Positions 1-6,711 are shown, counted from the first letter of the stretch. The stretch is DNA of 7,736 bases from CAXSDR01 sp964236445 (GCA_964236445.1 CAXSDR010000129.1:1-7736), one strand, 5' to 3'. Notes: generated by a model not told the origin, from the letters alone. Numbers and translations: made by a program.

Positions 1-598
1 TCGCGAAGGTCGGGACGATGAAGATGAGCATGCCGGTGCACATGAGGATCGCCATGACAAAGACGACGACCGGATAGGTCATGGCCGACTTGACCTTGCC
101 GCGCAGCCGCACCTCGGACTCGTAGTTCGCTGCGATCTGCAGCAGCGTCTTGTCGAGGAATCCGCCGACCTCACCGGCCCTGGTCATGTTCACCATGAGC
201 GGCGGGAAGACTCGGGGGTGCTTGCCGAGTGCCGTGGACAGCGCCACGCCGGACTCGACCTCGGTGCGCACCTCGCCCAGAACCCCCGCAAGAGTCTTGT
301 TCTCCGTCTGGTCGGCCAGGATCGACAGGGCTCGCAGCAGTGAAAGGCCGGAGTTGATCATCGTCGCGAACTGCCGCGACATGATGGCGAGGTCCTTGAG
401 GCCCACCTTGCCGCCGAAGCCCGGGATCTTGAGCTCCATGCCCATGCCCGTGCCAGTCTCGTTGATGCTCACGGGGGCATAGCCCATCGAGCGCAGCTTC
501 TGCGCGACGACCGTGGGCGACTCGGCCTCGATCTTCCCCGTGACGATCTTGCCGCCCTTGTCGCGGACCGAGTACTCGAAAGTCGATGTGGCAGCCAT
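1..598 (-). CDS. pilC: Type IV pilus inner-membrane platform protein PilC, N-terminal part (cut by the window's left edge)
   Basis: PilC is the polytopic inner-membrane platform on which the PilB and PilT motors act to add pilin to the pilus base or remove it. The 199 visible residues read MAATSTFEYSVRDKGGKIV at the start, the usual opening of the family (a short beta-rich 'F.Y...D..G....G.I.A' segment). The first T2SF (GspF-type) domain follows from about residue 68, with the typical 'LAIMSRQFATMINSGLSLL' stretch (70-88), 'SGVALSTAL' (116-124), 'FPPLMVNMTRAGEVGG' (131-146) and 'LRGKVKSAMTYP' (165-176). The first membrane helix is about residues 174-197. The second T2SF domain and remaining helices lie outside the window. 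The ATG at 598 is supported by GAGGAG six bases upstream, and the gene starts 10 nt after the pilT stop. GspF of type II secretion is the close homologue. An adjacent pilB and a true pilT make the pilus assignment much more likely. Confidence 0.95.
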   Translation of the reverse strand, partial: MAATSTFEYSVRDKGGKIVTGKIEAESPTVVAQKLRSMGYAPVSINETGTGMGMELKIPGFGGKVGLKDLAIMSRQFATMINSGLSLLRALSILADQTENKTLAGVLGEVRTEVESGVALSTALGKHPRVFPPLMVNMTRAGEVGGFLDKTLLQIAANYESEVRLRGKVKSAMTYPVVVFVMAILMCTGMLIFIVPTFA

Positions 599-604
599 GG
601 CTAA

Positions 605-610
605 CTCCTC
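605..610 (-). promoter_or_regulatory. Ribosome binding site for pilC (GAGGAG)
   Basis: GAGGAG on the minus strand lies six bases (TTAGCC) before the pilC ATG. It overlaps the pilT stop codon at 609-611, so ribosomes ending pilT are placed at the pilC start, consistent with coupled translation. Confidence 0.7.
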
Positions 611-2207
611 AGGCCCGACCGACGAGTCGGTTGAAGTCCTCGACGTGGTGGCACTTCTCGAGCCCGTGCTCGTAAGTGATGGTTCCCCGCTTCACCAGCT
701 CCGCGATGTTCTGGTCCATGGTCTGCATGCCGAACTTCCCACCGGCCTGCATGGCGGAGTAGATCTGGTGCGTCTTGCCCTCACGGATGAGGTTGCGTAC
801 GGCAGGTGTGGCGACGAGCACCTCGGTGGCGACCACACGACCACGACCGTCGGCCCGCTTCGCCAGCGTCTGGCAGACGACGCCTTGCAACGACGCGGAG
901 AGCTGCACCCGGATCTGCTGCTGCTGGTGCGGCGGGAACACGTCGATGACGCGGTCGATGGTCTGCGCCGCGTCCTGCGTGTGGAGGGTCGCGAAGACCA
1001 GGTGGCCGGTCTCGGCCGCGGTCAGTGCGACGCTGATGGTCTCGAGGTCGCGCATCTCACCGACCAAGATGATGTCGGGGTCCTGGCGCAGCACGTGCTT
1101 CAGCGCGTTCTGGAAGGACCACGTGTCCTCGCCCACCTCGCGCTGGTTGACGATGCAGCGCTGGTGGCGGTGGAGGAACTCGATGGGGTCCTCGACCGTC
1201 ATGATGTGGTCGCTGCGCGTGCGGTTCGCCAGGTCGACGATCGCGGCGAGCGTCGTCGACTTGCCGGATCCGGTCGGGCCCGTGACGAGCACGAAGCCGC
1301 GCGGGAGCGAGGCGAAGTTGGAGACCGTCGGTGAGACGCCGAGGTCCTCGAGCCGCTTGATCTCATAGGGGATGAGGCGGAACGCCGCCCCGAGCGAGTC
1401 GCGCTGGCGATAGACGTTGACACGGAAGCGGGACTTGCCCGGAACGCTGTAGGAGAAGTCGAGCTCGAGGGTCTCCTCGAAACGCTCCCGCTGCTTCTGC
1501 GTCATGAGGCCGTAGAGGATCCGCTGCAGGACCGGCGGGGTCAGGATCGGGAACTCGGGCAGCTGCTCCAGCGCGCCGTTAACGCGCAGCGTCGGCCGCG
1601 CGCCCGTGGTGAGATGCAGGTCAGACGCCCCACGTTCCACGACGAGACTGAGCAGCTCGACCAGGTTGGCGTCGTCTTCCTTGGTCTCGGACTCGGTGCT
1701 CGAACGGGCGTACGCCGCCTCTGTCACTTCGGACTGCGCGACGAGAGCCGTCAGCTCGTTGGCAGCGGCGAAGGTGCCTGATGTGAGCTCCTGCACGATC
1801 GCCGGTTCCATGACGCGCGGTGCCGCGACGAAGGGCGTCTCCGGCTCCAGCGCGATCGGTGCGTAGGAGCCCTGTGCTGGCACGGATGCCTGTCCGGCCG
1901 TATCGGTCGGCGCGGGAGCGAAGAATCCCGAGTCAGCCGGAGCGGCATAGTCGTAGTCGGACTTGTAGGAGTCCAGGGTGAACACCTCGGACGGCTCGTC
2001 CACCGCGAGTGGCTCGGAGAACGATGTCGACCAGGGCGCGCCCTGTCCGGAGTCGGCCGGTGCAGCCTCGACCTCGTCTTCGGCATCACGTGAGAAGAAG
2101 GCGAAAACCTCACCCCGGCGCGCCGCATCGGCCGAGTCGACCTCGGGCACCGGCGCGGGTCCTGGCACGAATCCGGCGTCTTCGACGCCGTAGCCGGACT
2201 GGTCCAC
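609..2207 (-). CDS. pilT: Type IV pilus retraction ATPase PilT with a long extra N-terminal region
   Basis: PilT is the cytoplasmic hexameric ATPase that powers pilus retraction. In this 532-residue product the PilT core runs from about residue 181 ('NLVELLSLVVERGASDLHL') to the end. It has the Walker A motif GPTGSGKST (310-318), the Asp box EDPIEF (339-344), the Walker B motif ILVGEMRD (380-387), the His box GHLVFATLHT (401-410) and the PilT-specific 'VRNLIREGKTHQI' (470-482). That last motif separates retraction ATPases from PilB/GspE, and the tetracysteine motif of PilB is absent, as expected. PilT is usually about 350 residues. Here roughly 180 extra residues precede the core; they are acidic, rich in Ala, Pro, Ser, Glu and Asp, probably disordered, and contain AAPADSG twice (48-54 and 88-94). 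The GTG start at 2207 is chosen because GGGAGG lies seven bases upstream. The frame stays open to a TTG at 2309, which has no visible ribosome binding site. The gene lies between pilB (107-nt gap) and pilC (10-nt gap). Confidence 0.94.
   Translation of the reverse strand: MDQSGYGVEDAGFVPGPAPVPEVDSADAARRGEVFAFFSRDAEDEVEAAPADSGQGAPWSTSFSEPLAVDEPSEVFTLDSYKSDYDYAAPADSGFFAPAPTDTAGQASVPAQGSYAPIALEPETPFVAAPRVMEPAIVQELTSGTFAAANELTALVAQSEVTEAAYARSSTESETKEDDANLVELLSLVVERGASDLHLTTGARPTLRVNGALEQLPEFPILTPPVLQRILYGLMTQKQRERFEETLELDFSYSVPGKSRFRVNVYRQRDSLGAAFRLIPYEIKRLEDLGVSPTVSNFASLPRGFVLVTGPTGSGKSTTLAAIVDLANRTRSDHIMTVEDPIEFLHRHQRCIVNQREVGEDTWSFQNALKHVLRQDPDIILVGEMRDLETISVALTAAETGHLVFATLHTQDAAQTIDRVIDVFPPHQQQQIRVQLSASLQGVVCQTLAKRADGRGRVVATEVLVATPAVRNLIREGKTHQIYSAMQAGGKFGMQTMDQNIAELVKRGTITYEHGLEKCHHVEDFNRLVGRA
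1926..2066 (-). repeat. Two copies of an AAPADSG-coding segment in the PilT N-terminal extension
   Basis: The heptapeptide AAPADSG is encoded at 2046-2066 and again at 1926-1946, 120 bp apart. Each copy is followed by a short stretch and then Ala-Pro (QGAP and FFAP). The DNA copies differ at several third positions, so this is a conserved peptide or an old duplication rather than a fresh DNA repeat. It lies wholly in the low-complexity, acidic N-terminal region and not in the ATPase core. Confidence 0.45.
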
Positions 2208-2314
2208 GTGAGTGCCTCCCAAGAATCGTCGCGCAGCGCGGGACAGCGCTGGCGTCTCTCGTTCGCATCGGCTTGCTGGGCTCGGCCCTTGAGCAGGAGC
2301 TGGGCACAAAGACC
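2208..2314 (-). other. pilB-pilT intergenic region (107 nt)
   Basis: This is the only sizeable non-coding gap in the window. On the minus strand it contains a perfect 6-bp hairpin, CAGCGC-TGTCCC-GCGCTG (2234-2251), and then the pilT ribosome binding site GGGAGG (2215-2220). No T-run follows the hairpin, so it does not look like an intrinsic terminator. I see no convincing -35/-10 pair and no match to the conserved blocks of the cyclic di-GMP riboswitches that I can recall. The likeliest role, if any, is RNA stability or tuning of PilT relative to PilB. Confidence 0.4.
2215..2220 (-). promoter_or_regulatory. Ribosome binding site for pilT (GGGAGG), which fixes the GTG start
   Basis: GGGAGG on the minus strand is followed by the seven-base spacer CACTCAC and then GTG at 2207. 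No comparable site precedes the upstream in-frame TTG at 2309, so this site decides the pilT start and gives 532 rather than 566 residues. Confidence 0.7.
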
Positions 2315-3982
2315 TCAGACGACGACGCGCAGGATCTCGTCGATGGAAGTGACGCCCGCCTTCACCTTGAGCAGGCCGTCGGTGCGCAGCGGGATCATGC
2401 CTTCTTCGAGCGCGACCCTGGCGATCGCCGTGCTCGACGCGTGCTCCACCGTGAGTCGCTCGATGTGCTCCGAGACCGGCATGACCTCGTGCAGCGCCAA
2501 CCGGCCTTTGTAGCCCGTCTTCGAGCAGACGGGGCAGCCGACAGGCCGGAACAGCTCCGGCAGCTCTTCACCGTCCTGCCACGGGAACCGCGCCACGCGC
2601 AGCTGCTCAGGGGTCGGGGTGTAGGCCTGCTTGCACTTGGTGCACAACCGGCGAGCGAGACGTTGCGCGAGGACGCAGTCCAGTGCCGAACCCACGAGGA
2701 ACGGCTCGATCCCCATCTCGGTGAGCCGGACGACCGCCGACGGCGCGTCGTTCGTGTGCAGCGTCGAGAGCACGAGGTGACCGGTGAGCGCGGCTTCGAC
2801 AGCGATCTGTGCGGTCTCGTGGTCGCGGATCTCTCCGAGCAGCACGATGTCGGGGTCCGATCGCAGGATGGAGCGCAGCGCGGCGGCGAACGTCAGACCG
2901 GCTTTGACGTTCACCTGCACCTGGTTGATGCCGGGCAGGCGGTATTCCACCGGGTCCTCGACCGTGATGACGTTGACCTCGGGCCGACTCACGATGTTCA
3001 GCGTCGCGTAGAGCGTCGTCGACTTGCCGGAACCCGTCGGTCCGGTCACGAGGATCATGCCGTAGGGCTTGGCGAACGACTTGGAATAGCTGGTGTAGTT
3101 GCTCTCGCTGAACCCGAGGTCGGCGAGGTCGAGCCGAGCCGTCGAGTTGTCCAGGATTCGCATCACGACCTTCTCGCCCCACACCGTCGGCAGTGTGGCG
3201 ACACGCAGGTCGATCTTCTTGCCGTGGGCATTGACGGAGAGCCGGCCGTCCTGCGGGATCCGACGCTCGGCGATGTTGATGTCAGCCATGATCTTCAACC
3301 GGCTGATGACTCCTGACTGGATCGCCTTGGGCGAGCGCATGATCTCGTGCAGGACGCCATCGATGCGAAACCGGACCCGGAGCTCTTTCTCCGTCGGTTC
3401 GAGGTGGATGTCGGAGGCACGGTCCTGGACCGCCTGCGTGATGAGCAGGTTGACGTACTTCACGATCGGCGCGTCCTCGACGACCTCGCGCACCTTGGAG
3501 AGGTCCTCGGCCTCCGCGGCAGCGTTGTCCATGACGCTGCTGAGGTCATCGAGGTCGTCGTCCGCACGGTAGTAGCGGTCGATGGCCGACATGACGTCGC
3601 CGCGGGTGGCGACCACCGGCCGGATCTCGCGATGCGTCAGCGAGCGAAGGTCGTCGATGGCGAAGACGTTGGCAGGGTCTGCCATCGCGACGACGAGCTT
3701 GCCGTCCTCGAAGCCGATCGGCATCGCCGAGTGGCGGCGACACACCGCTCCCGGCACCAGACCGGCCGCTGAACCGTCCACCGTGGTGTCCGAGAGGTCG
3801 ACGAAGCGCATGCCGATCTGCGCAGCGAGGGCAGCGACCAGCTGGGCCTCGGTCAACGTTCCCTGCTCGACCAGGACGCGCCCGAGGCTTCGTCCGGCAC
3901 GCTCGTGCTCGGCGTGGGCAGTCTTCAGCTGCACGTCACTGACAAGTCCGCGCTCGATCAGGATGTCGCCTAGTTGCTTCAC
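2315..3982 (-). CDS. pilB: Type IV pilus extension (assembly) ATPase PilB
   Basis: PilB is the cytoplasmic ATPase that drives pilin addition through PilC. The 555-residue product has the full family layout. Residues 1-55 are a T2SSE_N/MshEN-type region with two tandem 'LG..L...G......L......' units (LGDILIERG from 4 and LGRVLVEQG from 33). A second N-terminal subdomain runs to about 140 and an acidic linker to about 170. The 'RASDIHLEPTE' entry to the ATPase fold is at 188-198. The motor motifs are Walker A GPTGSGKST (314-322), the Asp box EDPVEY (342-347), Walker B IVLLGEIRD (379-387) and the His box GHLVLSTLHT (401-410). Four cysteines, C447, C450, C483 and C486, form the zinc-binding pair-of-CxxC typical of PilB/GspE. 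The start is GTG at 3982, with GGAGGG five bases upstream; it overlaps the previous gene's stop as GTGA. Length is normal for PilB. GspE is the alternative, but linkage to pilT argues for a pilus. Confidence 0.96.
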   Translation of the reverse strand: MKQLGDILIERGLVSDVQLKTAHAEHERAGRSLGRVLVEQGTLTEAQLVAALAAQIGMRFVDLSDTTVDGSAAGLVPGAVCRRHSAMPIGFEDGKLVVAMADPANVFAIDDLRSLTHREIRPVVATRGDVMSAIDRYYRADDDLDDLSSVMDNAAAEAEDLSKVREVVEDAPIVKYVNLLITQAVQDRASDIHLEPTEKELRVRFRIDGVLHEIMRSPKAIQSGVISRLKIMADINIAERRIPQDGRLSVNAHGKKIDLRVATLPTVWGEKVVMRILDNSTARLDLADLGFSESNYTSYSKSFAKPYGMILVTGPTGSGKSTTLYATLNIVSRPEVNVITVEDPVEYRLPGINQVQVNVKAGLTFAAALRSILRSDPDIVLLGEIRDHETAQIAVEAALTGHLVLSTLHTNDAPSAVVRLTEMGIEPFLVGSALDCVLAQRLARRLCTKCKQAYTPTPEQLRVARFPWQDGEELPELFRPVGCPVCSKTGYKGRLALHEVMPVSEHIERLTVEHASSTAIARVALEEGMIPLRTDGLLKVKAGVTSIDEILRVVV

Positions 3983-5835
3983 AGGTGCCCTCCGGAACGA
4001 GCTTCGTCGGCCGTTGCATCGACAGGGATCCCCAGTTGCTGAAGCAGGGCGCGAGCCGGCAGCAGGGCGTCGGGTGCCACGTGGTCGGCGACCAGCCGGG
4101 CGTAGGCCGCGCCTGCGCGCTGCGCGGCAGCGTCGTGCAGACCCGCGCGCTCGAGCCCCTGGGCGACAGCGAGCCGCAGGTAAGGACGAGCCGCGCCCTG
4201 CGCCGCGTCGACGGACAGGAGCAGCGTGACGGCCCTCGGGCGATCTCCCAGCGCCAGGATCGCTTCGGCCCTCGACACCTGTAAGTGGGCGTCGACGGCA
4301 CCCGCACGGGCGGTGCAGCGGACGGCGTCGGCCTGGACCGCACGGTCGTGCGACGTCAGCCGGCGCGCGCACAGCGCGCTCGACGGGAGCTGCGCCACCT
4401 CACCTCGCAACGGCAGCACCGTGCCGGCTGCGCGTACCCAGCCCGGCGCATCGACGGTCGACTCCAGGGCCCGCGCTCGCGTCGCGAGCCCGGCTCCGAG
4501 CAGGACCACGCCCAGGAGCAGCGCCGCCGAGACCCGCGGCGCGAGCCGGTCGGCAGACCGTTGCACCGGTTCCGCCGAGGGCTCGGTCTCGCGCCAGGGC
4601 GGCACGATCCCCGCCATCACGGCATACAGCGCGAGCAGCGCGGGGTATTGCCAGTCGTTGTCGACCGCCGAGTGCAGGCTGAGGCTGACCACGGCGAGCG
4701 AGGCAGCGAGGGCCTGCCACTCGCGGGCCACCACGACGCCACGCAGTGCCTTCGCCAGGATGATGCCGCAGGCCACCGCCATCGGGATCCCGAGCAGCAC
4801 TCCCCCGTCGGAGAAGGCCTGGATCGGCCCGCTGTGGACGAACGCGCTCAGCTGCACGCCGTCGGGCATATAGGTGGGCGCCTCCCCCCGGAAGGACCCG
4901 AAGCCTCCACCCGTCAAGGGATGGTGCCGCCAGATCGCGAGCGCTGCTCGCCACATCGCGACACGCGCCCCCCCGTTGCCCGAGAGGCTCTCGGCACTGT
5001 TGCGCGCCCGGACCGTCGCCAACGCGGATCCGCCGCTACCCATGACGAAGCTGCTCGTCGTCGCCGTCGAGACCACCCAGGTGACGATCGGCAGCAGAGC
5101 GATGCCGATGCGACCCTTGCGGTCGCGCAGCGCCCGAGCCGCCAGGACGAACCAGCAGAGGGCGAGCAGACCGATCGAGGCACGGGAGGCCGAGAACAAC
5201 ACGCCGCACGAGCACAGGGGCGCGACGACCCAGCCGACGGTGCGCGCCACGCCCTCGCCCCGGACCGCGGCGACAGCAGCGACGGCAGCCACCGCCCCGA
5301 CGAAGCCGGCGAACTGGTTGTGCCAGAAGAACGTGCCGAGCATCTTCGTCGTGACGTCCTGGCTCGACCACCACGGCAGCCACGCCTGCGACATCTGCTC
5401 GAGGCCGACGAGGGCGACGAGGGCGACGACGGCAAGCCGTCGCGCGGCCGTCCCGGCCCACGCCCGCACCGTGAGATAGAGACCGCCCGCATAGGCGTAC
5501 GACGCCACTTGGGCGAGATCGGAGAAGCCGGTCGGCGCCGTCGACCCCACGATCAGCGCCGCGAGGAACGGGGCCAGGGCCACGGCCATGTGACGCGACG
5601 ACAGGAGCCGCCACGGGCTCACGGCGCAGGCGGCAGGGACGAGAAGCAGGCACGCGGCTCCCAGCGTCCACGAGTGACGGCCACCGGTGTCGTGGGTGAG
5701 GGGAATGCCCCAGTAGGCCAGCGAGACGAAGACCATCACCGTGGCGAGCCGGGCGCGGACGGTCGTGAAGGCCGCGAGGTCCCAGCCGAGCGCCGGGCGT
5801 GGAACGGGAAGCGCGCGCAGCGGCAGGCTCGTCAC
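3979..5835 (-). CDS. O-antigen ligase / Wzy_C family membrane protein with a soluble helical C-terminal domain; candidate pilin glycan transferase
   Basis: The 618-residue product is strongly hydrophobic, with about a dozen predicted membrane segments between residues 30 and 452. It has one large loop, probably extracytoplasmic, at about 263-345. The pattern is that of the Wzy_C family (WaaL ligases, Wzy polymerases, PglL/TfpO O-oligosaccharyltransferases): 'FFWHNQFAGF' (169-178), 'SASRAS' (215-220), then in the big loop R291, W295 and 'HHPLTGGGFGSF' (304-315), and 'VHSGPIQAFSDGG' (333-345), whose H334 matches the catalytic-loop histidine of WaaL. Family members transfer lipid-linked glycan to an acceptor outside the membrane. 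Residues 453-618 are soluble, alanine-rich and helical, resembling TPR-like repeats ('AEAILALGDRPRAVTLLL', 523-540). The GTG start at 5835 overlaps the preceding stop as GTGA; only a weak G-run lies upstream. The stop overlaps the pilB start. Its place inside a pilus operon favours a pilin-modifying role, but exopolysaccharide or cell-wall glycan ligation is also possible. Family call is strong; substrate is inferred. Confidence 0.82.
   Translation of the reverse strand: MTSLPLRALPVPRPALGWDLAAFTTVRARLATVMVFVSLAYWGIPLTHDTGGRHSWTLGAACLLLVPAACAVSPWRLLSSRHMAVALAPFLAALIVGSTAPTGFSDLAQVASYAYAGGLYLTVRAWAGTAARRLAVVALVALVGLEQMSQAWLPWWSSQDVTTKMLGTFFWHNQFAGFVGAVAAVAAVAAVRGEGVARTVGWVVAPLCSCGVLFSASRASIGLLALCWFVLAARALRDRKGRIGIALLPIVTWVVSTATTSSFVMGSGGSALATVRARNSAESLSGNGGARVAMWRAALAIWRHHPLTGGGFGSFRGEAPTYMPDGVQLSAFVHSGPIQAFSDGGVLLGIPMAVACGIILAKALRGVVVAREWQALAASLAVVSLSLHSAVDNDWQYPALLALYAVMAGIVPPWRETEPSAEPVQRSADRLAPRVSAALLLGVVLLGAGLATRARALESTVDAPGWVRAAGTVLPLRGEVAQLPSSALCARRLTSHDRAVQADAVRCTARAGAVDAHLQVSRAEAILALGDRPRAVTLLLSVDAAQGAARPYLRLAVAQGLERAGLHDAAAQRAGAAYARLVADHVAPDALLPARALLQQLGIPVDATADEARSGGHL
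3988..3993 (-). promoter_or_regulatory. Ribosome binding site for pilB (GGAGGG), which fixes the GTG start
   Basis: GGAGGG on the minus strand is followed by the spacer CACCT and GTG at 3982. The site lies inside the last codons of the upstream membrane-protein gene, and the start overlaps that gene's stop as GTGA. The frame is open much further upstream, so this site is what locates the real N-terminus. Confidence 0.7.
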
Positions 5836-6059
5836 CCCCGCAGCATCGGCACCCGTCGCGAGGCGCTTGACACCTGCGCCCGGTGGGACAGCAGCTCGGC
5901 CGCTGCCTGCGCCATGCCCGGGTGCCGGCTCAGCGCGAGGGCAAGGGACGTGCCGTCGCGAAACACGAGGGTGACCACCGGCTCGGGGACGGCGCTGGCG
6001 CTGCGGGACCCGCGACGCGCAGCATGGCGAGCCGCCGTGCGCGACGACCGGACACGCAC
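5832..6059 (-). CDS. Small hypothetical protein (75 aa) of unknown function
   Basis: I do not recognise this protein. The frame between the GTPase gene and the Wzy_C-family gene is open and fills the gap exactly. It can start at GTG 6059, one base after the GTPase stop, and its TGA overlaps the next GTG as GTGA. The first 25 residues are basic and Ser/Ala/Arg-rich. Residues 26-60 look like a small fold: a strand 'EPVVTLVFRDGTSLALAL', then a helix 'HPGMAQAAAELLSHR'. There is no signal peptide or membrane helix. The ribosome binding site is weak, and starts at in-frame GTG codons in the VVTLVF segment are possible; these would give about 47 residues or fewer. The exact fit in the operon is the main reason to call it real. 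A cytoplasmic accessory to the GTPase or to the glycan enzyme is possible but unsupported by homology. Confidence 0.55.
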   Translation of the reverse strand: MRVRSSRTAARHAARRGSRSASAVPEPVVTLVFRDGTSLALALSRHPGMAQAAAELLSHRAQVSSASRRVPMLRG

Positions 6060-6060
6060 C

Positions 6061-6711
6061 TCACGCGCCGCGAGGCGAGGTCGGCTCCGTCGAGGCGTCG
6101 TCGGGGATGTTCGCGGCCTGCGGCTCCACGCCCTCATCGACGTCGATGGCGTGCAGCACCTCGTAGAACAGTGACAGCACCACCTCGCGCACGGAGTCCC
6201 GCTCGAGCGCCGAGCACGCGACCACGGCCGTGCGCGCGTCGAGGGTGAGGCGCTCGCGGACCTGCGCGTCGAGCTCGGGCAGCACCTGCTCCAGCCGGTT
6301 GAGCGCCACGACGAACGGCACACCCGGTGCACTCGTGCGGAAGGACGCCAGGATCGTCGCGGCGTCGGTGAGGGACGCCTCGTGCGTGCCGTCGACGAGA
6401 AGGATGAAGCCGATCATCCCCTCGCCGAGGATCTCCCACATGAACTCGAACCGCTCCTGCCCCGGCGTGCCGAACAGGTAGAGCACGAGCTCGCGGTCGA
6501 CGGTGATCCGCCCGTAGTCCATCGCGACCGTGGTCTCGGCCTTGCGTTCGCTGGTGTCGTCGGAGACGTCGCGCTCGGTCGACAGGACGGTGATGTCGCT
6601 GATCGTGCGGATGAACGTGGTCTTGCCGGCCGCGAACGGCCCTGTGACGACGATCTTGACCGCGGTGCTGCTGCTGCGGCGACGCGTCTTCGCCGACCCC
6701 CGCGACGCCAT
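6061..6711 (-). CDS. Small Ras-like GTPase of the MglA/CvnD type
   Basis: This is a single-domain cytoplasmic GTPase of 216 residues. After a basic Ser/Arg-rich N-terminus it has 'VKIVVTGPFAAGKTTF' with the P-loop GPFAAGKTT (24-32), a switch I region around 'AETTVAMDYG' (58-67), switch II 'LFGTPGQERF' (79-88), 'ALNRLE' in the G4 position (136-141) and 'CSALERDSVREV' in the G5 position (166-177). The TPGQ switch II and the 'A..RDSVR..L..L' ending match actinobacterial CvnD-type conservon GTPases and, more distantly, MglA, the polarity switch for pili in Myxococcus. The last 25 residues are acidic and probably disordered. The ATG at 6711 is chosen because GAGG lies eight bases upstream and it leaves a 19-nt gap after the previous gene. 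A GTG at 6741 would add ten residues and overlap that gene by 11 nt, but its upstream CGGAG is only three bases away. A role in controlling the pilus motors is inferred from context. Confidence 0.85.
   Translation of the reverse strand: MASRGSAKTRRRSSSTAVKIVVTGPFAAGKTTFIRTISDITVLSTERDVSDDTSERKAETTVAMDYGRITVDRELVLYLFGTPGQERFEFMWEILGEGMIGFILLVDGTHEASLTDAATILASFRTSAPGVPFVVALNRLEQVLPELDAQVRERLTLDARTAVVACSALERDSVREVVLSLFYEVLHAIDVDEGVEPQAANIPDDASTEPTSPRGA

Noticed and set aside
513..1334. Plus-strand open frame of 273 codons opposite pilT and pilC
   Set aside because: It is antisense to the PilT catalytic core and crosses the pilT-pilC junction. Its composition is that of a shadow frame.
2208..2309. 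Extension of PilT to the TTG at 2309 (566 residues)
   Set aside because: No ribosome binding site precedes the TTG, while GGGAGG stands seven bases before the GTG at 2207.
2208..2314. Cyclic di-GMP riboswitch or intrinsic terminator between pilB and pilT
   Set aside because: I could not match the conserved riboswitch blocks, and the hairpin has no following T-run.
2009..3316. Plus-strand open frame of 435 codons across pilT and pilB
   Set aside because: It runs antisense to two genes with complete ATPase motifs, crosses their intergenic region, and has an Arg/Asp/His-rich composition without recognisable domains.
1..3982. Type II secretion (GspE/GspF) or Tad pilus system instead of type IV pili
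   Set aside because: A true PilT with the VRNLIRE segment lies between the PilB-type ATPase and the platform gene; type II secretion has no retraction ATPase, and Tad systems have CpaF/TadA-type ATPases and TadB/TadC instead.
5271..5430. Short GC-rich repeats (gacgagggc and gacagcagc types) in the membrane-protein gene
   Set aside because: They encode Ala/Val/Leu-rich membrane helices (AVAAVAAVAA, VVALVALVG) and are explained by low-complexity coding, not by a separate element.
4285..6174. A long open frame (629 codons) on the plus strand, opposite the membrane-protein gene
   Set aside because: It is rich in Arg, Gly, Asp and His with no domain or membrane pattern, as expected of an antisense frame in high-G+C DNA. 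The minus-strand frame has clear Wzy_C motifs and fits its neighbours.
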